NCBI GenBank assembly: GCA_000024525.1
Contig: CP001769.1
Span: forward strand, 6,791,001 to 6,855,000
Source of the DNA: Spirosoma linguale DSM 74
GTDB lineage: Bacteria > Bacteroidota > Bacteroidia > Cytophagales > Spirosomataceae
DNA length: 64,000 bases
Direction of reading: 5' to 3'
In this document: piece after piece, positions 22,816-30,989 of the stretch
Position numbering within the stretch: position 1 is the stretch's first letter
Layout: every line of letters begins with the position of its first letter
Made by a program: the position numbers and the translations under genes
Notes under the pieces: generated by a model
The model's database searches: none
The model's input: only the letters and a program-made list of their open reading frames with translations
Told to the model about the DNA's origin: nothing

Positions 22816-23682
22816 TTAGTTCATTGTTTTATTCGTAGACCCTACTGAGCTTGAAAGGGTTGGCGCGTCATGTGATTTTTTTTCGCTCTCGTTCGAGTCC
22901 GTGTCGGCCGCTTCAACCCATACCTTCATTTCGTCGAGCGTCATAGCACCAAACTGGGTTGTAAACGCCACATCAGCGGCATCCCGTCCATAGGCAACCG
23001 TAATGCGGTTACCTAGCGGCCTGACCTGGGTAGCGTCGAAGGTAAACCAGCGGCCGTCTACATAGGCTTCAAACCAGGCGTGGAGGTCCATTGGGTCGAG
23101 TTGATATAAATAGCCAACGACCATTCGGGCCGGAATATTTAGTGCCCGGCATAAAGAAATGCCCAGGTGAGTGAAATCCCGACAAACGCCAACCCGGCTG
23201 GAAGCCGTATCAACCGCCGATGTGCTGGCATCGCTGGTGCCGTATTGGTACTTGACCGATTCCTGAATCCACTTCCGGATCGCTTCGGCCTGATCGTATC
23301 CGGGCTCCACATTTTCTGTAATCTGTGCTGCTAGCTGGCCCAATTGGTCGGATTGACAATAGCGGCTCGGGAGCGTATAATGGAGTACGTCATCCGGCAA
23401 CTCTTCAACGGGTGTGTAGGGGGCACCGGGAGCTGTGTCAATTATATCGGCTGTTTGAACCGTCGCCGAAAAATGGATGGAAAATGGGCCTTCCGGCGCA
23501 ACAACCCGCTGACAAAGGTTACCGTACATATCGGTAAACTCAGTCACGTTGACAGCGGGGTTGATTTGATATTCTTCCCGAATAATCCACTGGCCAGCCC
23601 CCGATCGAGGGCGCAGCATCAGAATAAGAGGAGTGGGCGTTTGGGCATGAAACGAGAGTTCACAGCCAGCATTGAGTTGCAT
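22816..23682 (-). CDS. transglutaminase-like cysteine protease-fold protein
   Basis: This 288-aa cytoplasmic protein has the N-terminal beta-sandwich common to bacterial transglutaminase-like proteins (residues 1-130). The catalytic core is visible as VGVCRDFTHLGISLCRALNIPARMVVGYLY (Cys) in two overlapping parts, then HAWFEAYVDGRWFTFDATQ (His and Asp). The triad Cys-His-Asp is intact. The last 30 residues are Ser/Asp-rich. It is the first gene of a two-gene operon with the lipoprotein downstream. The substrate is unknown. Confidence 0.82.
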   Translation of the reverse strand: MQLNAGCELSFHAQTPTPLILMLRPRSGAGQWIIREEYQINPAVNVTEFTDMYGNLCQRVVAPEGPFSIHFSATVQTADIIDTAPGAPYTPVEELPDDVLHYTLPSRYCQSDQLGQLAAQITENVEPGYDQAEAIRKWIQESVKYQYGTSDASTSAVDTASSRVGVCRDFTHLGISLCRALNIPARMVVGYLYQLDPMDLHAWFEAYVDGRWFTFDATQVRPLGNRITVAYGRDAADVAFTTQFGAMTLDEMKVWVEAADTDSNESEKKSHDAPTLSSSVGSTNKTMN

Positions 23683-23792
23683 CGTTTAATAGGTCGTGAA
23701 GGTAGATGTTCTAGTTGCTAGTAAGCTAACGCAAATACTTGCGTATAGTTGGGACAAACGTCAGTTTCTACCCGAAAAAGCTATGGGTCAGC

Positions 23793-25406
23793 TTACTTTT
23801 TCACGATAACAAACTCCACCCGTCTGTTCTGCTGGCGGCCCTCTTCGGTGTTGTTGCTGGCCGTTGGTTTTGCCTCACCAAATCCTTTACTGGCAATGCG
23901 GTCGGGTTCGATGCCTTTGCTGATAAAATACTCCCGAACGGCATCGGCCCGGTCCTGCGAAAGTTTGGCATTTATTTCGTTGGAGCCGGTATTATCGGTA
24001 TGCCCACGCACTTCAATGGTCATTTTGGGAGCATCGTTCAGCGTTGTTACGAGTCGGTCGAGTTCGGGGCCGGATTCGGGGCGTAGTTCAGACTTTCCCG
24101 TGTCGAAGAAAATGTTGTTCAGGCGAACGACACTTCCCACTTCAATCGGAATCAGTTTCAATTGCTGATCTGTAATCTGCTGATAGCCCTTTGGCTGGGT
24201 TAAATCAATGTTAGCCCCTTCGGCAATGAAGTCTTTGGCTACGGCCCGCATGGTGTAGCGCTGGCCGTAGGGAAGTACAATTTTGTACTCGCCCGTAATG
24301 GGGTCGGAGGTAGCTTCGCCAGCCTCGGCGCCGTCGGGCAGAGTCTGGTAAATAATCCGGGCTTCAATTGGCTTGCCAGTTAGCTGATCAATCACCTTAC
24401 CGCTGATAAGTGCGACCGGGTCGGGTCGGGTGGCGTCCGTATTCGTGGCTACGTCGGTGCTACCGCCCACTTTGCCGGGCTGATTCGCGGGGGTATCATC
24501 TGTCAGTTTAACCCGAACAATGTCGCCCTTGCCCAGTGTGTTTTTGAAGGTAGTCAGGTAGGCATAATCACCGGATGCGCCAAGGGTAAAATAGGCATCG
24601 TAGCCATCGGTGTTGATTTTAGGGCCGAGGTTCACCGGCTTCGACCAGTGTTTCCAGGTTTTGTCTACCCGCTTGCATACGTAGATGTCGTTGCTGCCCT
24701 GTCCGCCCTCACGGTCGCTGGAGAAATACAGCGTAGCCCCATCGGGAGCCAGAAAAGGTGTTGTTTCGGTAAACTTTGTATTGACTTCCACGCCAAGGTT
24801 CATCGGCTTGCTCCACGACCCGTCTTTCTGGCGGAAGCTGACGTAAATATCATCTTCCTTGCTGTTTTTCTTTTCGCTGAACGCCATCAGCAACACCTTG
24901 CCATCGGCCGACATGAACCCGCAGTCGAACTGCCCTTTACTCATGCTCACATAGCCGGGAATGTCCATTTTCTGCGGGGGCGACCAGCCCGAAGCCGTTT
25001 TCTTGCTCAGCGAGAAACCGCGTGTTTCGTAGTTGCCGTTATTGTACTGGCCTTTTATAAGCATGGTGTTACCGTCGGGTGTAATGCTGTAGGCACAGTT
25101 GTATTCGTCTTTATTGAGGGGGAATCCCATACGCCGGGCGGGGCCCCACTTGCCGCTGGCCACGTCGAGGTCGGAGTACCAGATATCCTGGCTGCCTTTG
25201 GTGCCATGCGTATTGTTAGGGTGGCTGATCCGAGCAAAATACAGTGTTTTCCCATCCGGTGAGATCATCGGATTAATCTCGTTGTATTCTGAATTGACCT
25301 GATTGCCGAGGTTTTCGACGCTGGTCGAATCGGCTTTGGACTGGCCGTTGGTTGTTAACGAGACAAAGAGTAAAAAACTGGCCGCAACGGCACCGGAAAC
25401 GCTCAT
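23793..25406 (-). CDS. OmpA family protein with PD40 (WD40-like) repeats
   Basis: This 537-aa exported protein has an N-terminal signal segment (AAASFLLFVSLTTNGQS). PD40 beta-propeller repeats follow (NPMISPDGKTLYFARIS, TPFLAPDGATLYFSSDREG) up to about residue 300, then a carboxypeptidase-regulatory-like segment (ISGKVIDQLTGKPIEA). The C-terminal OmpA peptidoglycan-binding domain is at about 420-537 (NNIFFDTGKSELRPES, VRGHTDNTGSNEIN, NRRVEFVIVKK). It is probably an outer-membrane or periplasmic anchor to the cell wall. Related proteins accompany gliding or type IX secretion in Bacteroidota; no such gene is adjacent. Confidence 0.85.
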   Translation of the reverse strand: MSVSGAVAASFLLFVSLTTNGQSKADSTSVENLGNQVNSEYNEINPMISPDGKTLYFARISHPNNTHGTKGSQDIWYSDLDVASGKWGPARRMGFPLNKDEYNCAYSITPDGNTMLIKGQYNNGNYETRGFSLSKKTASGWSPPQKMDIPGYVSMSKGQFDCGFMSADGKVLLMAFSEKKNSKEDDIYVSFRQKDGSWSKPMNLGVEVNTKFTETTPFLAPDGATLYFSSDREGGQGSNDIYVCKRVDKTWKHWSKPVNLGPKINTDGYDAYFTLGASGDYAYLTTFKNTLGKGDIVRVKLTDDTPANQPGKVGGSTDVATNTDATRPDPVALISGKVIDQLTGKPIEARIIYQTLPDGAEAGEATSDPITGEYKIVLPYGQRYTMRAVAKDFIAEGANIDLTQPKGYQQITDQQLKLIPIEVGSVVRLNNIFFDTGKSELRPESGPELDRLVTTLNDAPKMTIEVRGHTDNTGSNEINAKLSQDRADAVREYFISKGIEPDRIASKGFGEAKPTASNNTEEGRQQNRRVEFVIVKK

Positions 25407-25475
25407 GGATGTTACGAAGGATTGTGGAGCTTTTAAGAGAACGTTAGGGATGGGCAGTATTGTATGACAATACGT

Positions 25476-27770
25476 TTACGCCACTACCCGCAGCTTCGCG
25501 AAACTCAGCAGTAGCACTTTCTCACCCGCTTTCTCGAAGGCAATCGTTGCTTTACGCTCTGTTCCATTAACATCTACAGCTTTAACCGTGCCAAACCCGA
25601 ATTTCGCGTGCTCGACCCGCTGGCCCGCTGCCAGTTCGGCCGTGCTGGTAGGCGCAAAGTCGGCGGAGGGCGTGTGCGAAACCGTTGGTTGGGGCGCCTG
25701 CGAACGGGCCGTTTTCTGTGCCAGCGACCGAACAAAACTCATCGATCCCGTCGACGTGCTTTCACTACGGTCGCGTTCAGGCCGGTCGAAATCTGTCCGG
25801 CTTGGTGCCGACCGAAGTTTAGACATCTTCATGTACTTCTGGTCGATTTCCATCAGAAACCGGCTTGGTTCGCACATTTTCAGTCGGCCGTAATGGTAAC
25901 GCGTTTCGGCGTACGATACCGTCAGGCGTTTTTCGGCGCGGGTAATGGCTACGTAAAACAGACGCCGTTCTTCTTCCAGATCGCTGCGGCTTTCGAGCAT
26001 CATCTGGCTCGGGAATAAATCTTCTTCCAGTCCAACAATATGGACGTTTTTGAACTCAAGGCCTTTGGCTGCGTGGATGGTCATCAGCGTCACCTTATCA
26101 TTGTCGCCATCGTCCTCTTTTTCGTCGGCGGTGGTTAGCAGCGAAACGGACTGAAGAAATGCACTCAGGCTCTTTTCCTCGTTATCCGGATTGTCGACAA
26201 ATTCCTTGATGGCGTTCAGCAATTCCTGCACGTTTTCGTACCGGGCCAGCCCTTCAACGGTTTTGTCGTCGTACAGTTCTTTGAGCAGACCCGACGTTTT
26301 GGCAATGTGCGAGGCTACCTCAAACGCATCTTTCTGATCGAGCAGCAGTTTATAGCTCTTGATCAAATTCGCGAACCCTTCAATCGGAATCGCCGAGCGA
26401 CCGGCCACGTGCTGACCAATGTTGGCAACAATCTCCCAGATGGATTCCTGCTTCTCGGCCGCAATAACACTGATTTTTGCAACGGTTGTGTCACCGATAC
26501 CACGCTTGGGGAGGTTGATAATCCGCTTGAACGCTTCCTCGTCCTGCTGATTGACCGTAAAACGCAGGTAGCCAATTAAATCCTTAATTTCTTTCCGCTG
26601 GTAGAACGACAGACCGCCGATGATACGGTACTTAATGCTCACTTTACGCAGGGCTTCCTCAAAGGCCCGCGACTGGGCGTTGGTCCGGTACAGAATGGCG
26701 AAATCGTTGTTCGTCAGCGACTCGTTCATCTTCGCTTCGAAAATGGACGAGGCTACCAGTCGCCCTTCTTCGTTATCCGACGAGGCTTTGATCAGGTCGA
26801 TGAGCGGTCCGTCTTCATTGGCCGTAAAGACTGATTTCTCCAGTTGGTTTTTATTCCGGGAAATAATGGAGTTCGCGGCCTCTACAATCGTCTTGGTAGA
26901 ACGGTAGTTCTGTTCCAGCTTTACGATTTTGACATTTTCTTTGCCATAATCGCGCTGGAAGTTGAGGATGTTCTCGATGTTAGCACCCCGGAAGGCGTAG
27001 ATACTCTGGGCATCGTCGCCTACGATACAGATGTTCTGATGAACGGCGGCCAGTTTACGGGTGATGAGGTATTGGGAAACGTTCGTATCCTGAAACTCAT
27101 CGACCATCACGTGCTGAAACTTGTGCTGGTACTTGTGCAGTATATCCAGATGATCGCGGAACAGCACATTGGTGTTGAACAGCAGATCGTCGAAATCCAT
27201 GGCGTTGGCGGCAAAACACCGCAGCGCGTACTGTTTGTAGATCTTGCCAATATGCGGCATCCGGGCGGATTCATCGTCGGCTTGAATAACCGCATTATTG
27301 ATGTAGTCTTCCGGTCCGATCAGGCGGTTTTTGGCGCCGGATATACGGCTAAAAACGCTGTTGACCCGGTACACTTTATCATCCAGCGCCATCTCTTTCA
27401 CAATACTGCGCAGGAGCGACTTGGAGTCGTCGGTATCGTAAATGGAGAAGTTACTGGTATAGCCAATGGCTTTGGCTTCGATGCGTAAAATCTTGGCAAA
27501 AACGGAGTGGAACGTGCCCATCCAGATGTTGCGGGCTTCGGTACCGACTACCTTTTCAATTCGGTTGCGCATCTCGCCGGCCGCCTTGTTGGTAAACGTC
27601 AGCGACAGAATGCGGAACGGGTCAACGCCGTTTTCGATCAGGTGAGCAATGCGGTACGTCAATACGCGGGTTTTCCCCGAACCCGCTCCGGCTATAATCA
27701 TCAGCGGGCCGCTGCCGTGCATCACGGCTTCCCGCTGGGGGTCATTTAATCCTGAAATATAATCAACCAT
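25476..27770 (-). CDS. pcrA: UvrD/PcrA-type DNA helicase
   Basis: This 764-aa superfamily 1A helicase acts in nucleotide-excision repair, mismatch repair and replication-fork clearing. The start at 27770 gives MVDYISGLNDPQREAVMHG, the normal PcrA beginning; the longer upstream frame is Pro-rich and unlikely. Visible motifs are Walker A GAGSGKTRVLTYRIAHL, motif II VDEFQDTN, motif III DDAQSIYAFRGA, motif IV QNYRST, motif V TIHAAKGLEF and motif VI VAITRAEKRL. The C-terminal tail (EHAKFGFGTVKAVD) is the conserved RNA-polymerase-binding tail of PcrA. Complete. Confidence 0.93.
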   Translation of the reverse strand: MVDYISGLNDPQREAVMHGSGPLMIIAGAGSGKTRVLTYRIAHLIENGVDPFRILSLTFTNKAAGEMRNRIEKVVGTEARNIWMGTFHSVFAKILRIEAKAIGYTSNFSIYDTDDSKSLLRSIVKEMALDDKVYRVNSVFSRISGAKNRLIGPEDYINNAVIQADDESARMPHIGKIYKQYALRCFAANAMDFDDLLFNTNVLFRDHLDILHKYQHKFQHVMVDEFQDTNVSQYLITRKLAAVHQNICIVGDDAQSIYAFRGANIENILNFQRDYGKENVKIVKLEQNYRSTKTIVEAANSIISRNKNQLEKSVFTANEDGPLIDLIKASSDNEEGRLVASSIFEAKMNESLTNNDFAILYRTNAQSRAFEEALRKVSIKYRIIGGLSFYQRKEIKDLIGYLRFTVNQQDEEAFKRIINLPKRGIGDTTVAKISVIAAEKQESIWEIVANIGQHVAGRSAIPIEGFANLIKSYKLLLDQKDAFEVASHIAKTSGLLKELYDDKTVEGLARYENVQELLNAIKEFVDNPDNEEKSLSAFLQSVSLLTTADEKEDDGDNDKVTLMTIHAAKGLEFKNVHIVGLEEDLFPSQMMLESRSDLEEERRLFYVAITRAEKRLTVSYAETRYHYGRLKMCEPSRFLMEIDQKYMKMSKLRSAPSRTDFDRPERDRSESTSTGSMSFVRSLAQKTARSQAPQPTVSHTPSADFAPTSTAELAAGQRVEHAKFGFGTVKAVDVNGTERKATIAFEKAGEKVLLLSFAKLRVVA

Positions 27771-27850
27771 TCGGCTCGTTTCTCTTCCTTCTATAACAAG
27801 TAAAAGTACGAAAAAATTTGGTTGGGGTGGCGGAGGAAATCGGCTGAACG

Positions 27851-28297
27851 CTATACAAACCCACCCATATCGATACCCATTACCTCTGAAACAGATGAAG
27901 CCGTTGCCGCTCCGCCGTCGCCCTTTCGGTAGCGAAACCACTCGCGGCTCTTATAGTTATAAACAAATCCTTCCAGAATGCCGTACTCAGTGTCTTCGAT
28001 CAGTCGAATGACCTTTTTTAGGTCATTTTTTTGTCCATTGTTCTGACAAACCTCGATAATCACTTTGGTGTCTTCTGCGACAGCGTCATAGAGAATGACA
28101 TCCGGTACCGCATGGCCCGGTCCTTCATTTAATGGCGTTTCAGGTAGTGGAATGAAAGGAATCGTTCGCTTCTGATAATACAGCAGCCCTAATTCGAATG
28201 TTAGCTTACTAATGGCAAACTGATGTTCCAGCGGGGCGTTAGGGCCATCGTCATGAACCAGAAAGGGTGAATTGTATCTTTGTTCGTACATAGCCAT
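27851..28297 (-). CDS. Uma2-like PDDEXK nuclease-fold protein
   Basis: This 148-aa protein shows the core of the DUF820/Uma2 PDDEXK fold: an Asp in VPDVILYD, then KVIIEVCQ (E-x-C in place of the usual E-x-K) and a helix (DLKKVIRLIED) followed by YGILEGFVYNYK. The missing Lys of the catalytic E-x-K means nuclease activity is doubtful. Families of this kind are abundant in Cytophagales and of unknown role. It is monocistronic, read away from the sigma factor gene at 28453. Confidence 0.6.
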   Translation of the reverse strand: MAMYEQRYNSPFLVHDDGPNAPLEHQFAISKLTFELGLLYYQKRTIPFIPLPETPLNEGPGHAVPDVILYDAVAEDTKVIIEVCQNNGQKNDLKKVIRLIEDTEYGILEGFVYNYKSREWFRYRKGDGGAATASSVSEVMGIDMGGFV

Positions 28298-28452
28298 TAG
28301 ACGGATTTGTTGCCCTAAGTTACAGAAAAACAGAGGTTAAGCCGAGAGGATGCAAAAACGTTGACTTTTTCTGAATTATTGTGCAACATTTCAGAAATTC
28401 ATCCCTCTTTCTGTCGATAACAACCTAAAAACCACTCGAGACGCTGAATCTG

Positions 28453-29040
28453 TTGGAATCGAACCGAAATCGCGACGGTGCACCGGTCGGACCGCCTTAC
28501 CCGGACCGTCATGCCGATCTGGTCAAACGCTGCCAACAGGGTGAGCGACGGGCGCAGTATGACCTGTATCAGCAATACGTGAAGGCCATGTATAACGTTT
28601 GCCTGCGTATTGTGAACCACGAGGCCGAAGCGGAAGATGTATTGCAGGAGGCTTTCATGGATGCCTTCAGTCATATTAACTCGTTTCGGGGCCAAAGTAC
28701 GTTTGGGGCGTGGTTGAAACAGATTGTGGTGCATCGGGCCATTAACCATTTGCGTACAAGGCGGTTGGAACTGGTAGACATAGAGTCGCACCGGCTGGGC
28801 GAAGATGATGGACTCGACTATGCCGACGCTGAACCGTACGACGAAGAAGGTACACAACTGGAAGTTGAGCGGGTGAAGCGGGCGATGCAGCAACTGCCAG
28901 AAGGGTACCGGGTGGTGTTATCACTGTACTTATTTGAAGGATACGACCACGAAGAAATTGGGAATGTTCTGAACATAAGTGAAACCACCTCGCGAACGCA
29001 GTACTTACGCGGCAAAAAACGATTGCTGGAATTATTGTAA
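28453..29040 (+). CDS. ECF-type RNA polymerase sigma factor
   Basis: This 195-aa sigma-70 group 4 factor directs RNA polymerase to envelope-stress or other special promoters. Region 2 is LYQQYVKAMYNVCLRIVNHE with the QEAFMDAF helix. Region 4 is QLPEGYRVVLSLYLFEGYDHEEIGN, written here in part, ending in the TTSRTQYLRGKKRL recognition helix. No ATG is in frame before region 2, because the next upstream in-frame codon of interest is a stop at 28426. Translation therefore starts at TTG 28453 or a nearby CTG. It is the first gene of an operon with an anti-sigma-like protein and a DUF4097 protein. Confidence 0.88.
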   Translation: MESNRNRDGAPVGPPYPDRHADLVKRCQQGERRAQYDLYQQYVKAMYNVCLRIVNHEAEAEDVLQEAFMDAFSHINSFRGQSTFGAWLKQIVVHRAINHLRTRRLELVDIESHRLGEDDGLDYADAEPYDEEGTQLEVERVKRAMQQLPEGYRVVLSLYLFEGYDHEEIGNVLNISETTSRTQYLRGKKRLLELL

Positions 29041-29122
29041 GGACTGTATCACACGAGGGTAGCAACCGAAGAGTACAACGAACAAATACGAACGACGAGT
29101 CAATAGATTCGACACCATAAAG

Positions 29123-29755
29123 ATGAAAAAAGATAATCTGGAACGCTTCGTCCGCGATAACCGCGAGGCTTTTGACGACAAGGAGCCACCCAACAGCTTG
29201 TGGCAAAAACTAGAACAGGAGCTGGATAAACAGCAACCTGAACGGGATATGCCGTTCCGTCAGATTCATATTAACTCCACTCAAGCCGGTGGAGAAAGCA
29301 CAACTGGCCAATCACCGACCCGATTAGCCAGTCGGCAAATAGGCTGGCCTGCGCTCGACTGGCGGGTGGCGGCTTCCATTGCAGTGTTGCTGCTGGCCGG
29401 TGTATTTATGTACATGAATCACGAATACGGCGTTGCGCATCAGCCGGAAGTGGTAGCGGCCAGCCCCATGTATGCCAAAGAGGTGATGCATTACACTGAA
29501 CTGATCGACGTGAAACGGGCTGAGTTAAAGCAAATGACACAAGACGACCCGGAACTGTACGCCGAATTTGCCACTGACCTAGACCGGCTTGAGAAATCAT
29601 ACCAGTCGTTGAAATCCGACTTACCCAAAAACCCGAATCAGGAAGTGCTTATTCAGGCCATGATCCAGAATTTGCAACTTCAGATTAACCTGCTTAATGA
29701 ACAGTTGCGTGTTATTCAGCGCATTAAACAACAAACCCATGAAAATCCTGTGTAG
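29123..29755 (+). CDS. putative anti-sigma factor (single membrane span)
   Basis: This 210-aa protein has an N-terminal charged segment (about residues 1-75; LERFVRDNREAFDDKEPPNS) that could bind the sigma factor, and one membrane segment near residues 82-100 (VAASIAVLLLAGVFMYMN). Its extracytoplasmic part is a helical coiled-coil-like region (about 115-205). Position after the ECF sigma gene (82 bp) and this topology support an anti-sigma role. No zinc-binding HxxxCxxC motif is visible, so it is not the ZAS type. Its 3' end overlaps the next gene by 17 bp. Confidence 0.7.
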   Translation: MKKDNLERFVRDNREAFDDKEPPNSLWQKLEQELDKQQPERDMPFRQIHINSTQAGGESTTGQSPTRLASRQIGWPALDWRVAASIAVLLLAGVFMYMNHEYGVAHQPEVVAASPMYAKEVMHYTELIDVKRAELKQMTQDDPELYAEFATDLDRLEKSYQSLKSDLPKNPNQEVLIQAMIQNLQLQINLLNEQLRVIQRIKQQTHENPV

Positions 29756-30794
29756 TGTATTGTTGTGCCTCTTACCGATGCTCACCTGGGCTGGGGAGCA
29801 TGAGGGTTTCGGCACCATTGAAAAGAAGAAGACTATTATCAAACTGTTCGATGTGAGCAGCAACGATAATCTTGTCGTCGACAACCAGTTTGGCCAGGTA
29901 TCGGTTGGTCTGTGGGACAAAAGCGAAATACGGGTGCAAATCACCATCATCGCCAATTCAGATTCCGAAGAGCGGGTACAAAAGTTTATGGATGCGGTAT
30001 CCATCGAAGAGAAGCGCTCCGGTAACCAGATCACGGTTCGTACAAATTTTAGCCAGAGCAGTATCTCGAACTGGAGCCTGGGGAAATGGAAAGACAACGG
30101 TGAGCGCAATTTCGTTAAGATCAATTACGAGGTGATGATGCCCCGTCAGAACGCGTTGTCTGTTCGGAACCGGTTTGGCGATACCAGCATTCCCGCTTTT
30201 CAGGCCCCTTTAACGGTCTACAGTCGATACGGCAACTTCAGTGCGGATGATCTGACCAGCCGCCAGAACGACATCGATGTGGCCTACGGTAAAGCAGACA
30301 TCGGGACTATGGGTCAGGGGAAAGTGGATATGGCCTATGGTAATCTGGAGTTGTCGAAAGCCAATGTACTGGTGCTGACCAATAAATTTGGGAAGATGAA
30401 TATCGGAGATGTAGGCAAACTGGATGCCGATATCAATTACTCAGGGGCTAAAATCGGGACTATCCGCGAATCAGGTAAGATAAAACTTGAGTTTTCGAGC
30501 GGCTTTCGAATCGACCAGTTGCCCAAAACTGCCGATATTCTGAATATCCAGGCCGCTTATTCATCAATAGGGCTACCGTTAGACGATAGCAATGACTGCG
30601 ATTTTGATGTGACGGTAAGTTATGGCAACTTCAATTACGGGTCTGGGGCAACAATGCACTTCACCAGTCAACCCAACGACAATGATAATCACCGTGGTCC
30701 CCGACTTACCAAGCAGTACATTGGTAAAGTCGGCACTGGCTCCGGCACTAAAGTGCGGGTGGTATCGAAGTTCGGGAATGTGAGCTTTAGGTAG
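29739..30794 (+). CDS. DUF4097 family exported beta-helix-like protein
   Basis: Starting at the ATG at 29739 gives a 351-aa protein with a signal peptide (MKILCSVLLCLLPMLTWAG). The rest is a repeated beta pattern (NRFGDTSIPAFQAPLTVYSR, VAYGKADIGTMGQGKVDMAY, NKFGKMNIGDVGKLDADINY) typical of the DUF4097 or putative adhesin family. The start lies inside the end of the anti-sigma gene, so the two are translationally coupled. A longer in-frame start at 29697 would overlap more and lacks a signal. In Bacteroidota such triads (sigma, anti-sigma, DUF4097) recur; the function is unknown. Confidence 0.8.
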   Translation: MKILCSVLLCLLPMLTWAGEHEGFGTIEKKKTIIKLFDVSSNDNLVVDNQFGQVSVGLWDKSEIRVQITIIANSDSEERVQKFMDAVSIEEKRSGNQITVRTNFSQSSISNWSLGKWKDNGERNFVKINYEVMMPRQNALSVRNRFGDTSIPAFQAPLTVYSRYGNFSADDLTSRQNDIDVAYGKADIGTMGQGKVDMAYGNLELSKANVLVLTNKFGKMNIGDVGKLDADINYSGAKIGTIRESGKIKLEFSSGFRIDQLPKTADILNIQAAYSSIGLPLDDSNDCDFDVTVSYGNFNYGSGATMHFTSQPNDNDNHRGPRLTKQYIGKVGTGSGTKVRVVSKFGNVSFR

Positions 30795-30989
30795 TCAGAA
30801 TTGACCGCACGGGCGGCCCCACAGGATTTTAAGCAGATTTTAAGGATTAAAAAAGATTACTCGATAGGCCCAAGCGGTTGTTCGATCTGCTCCAGGTCAT
30901 TGAGTTGAATAAATGACTCGTAGGTCATGTAATAGGTTGATCTACAAGTGAATAATCGGGATTCAGTGGGTTTTGTATATCTTTCGGGT
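30795..30989. other. intergenic region
   Basis: A 195-bp gap. A minus-strand 23-codon frame at 30857-30928 (MTYESFIQLNDLEQIEQPLG and on) looks like protein and may be a scrap of an older gene. I cannot name it. Confidence 0.25.
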
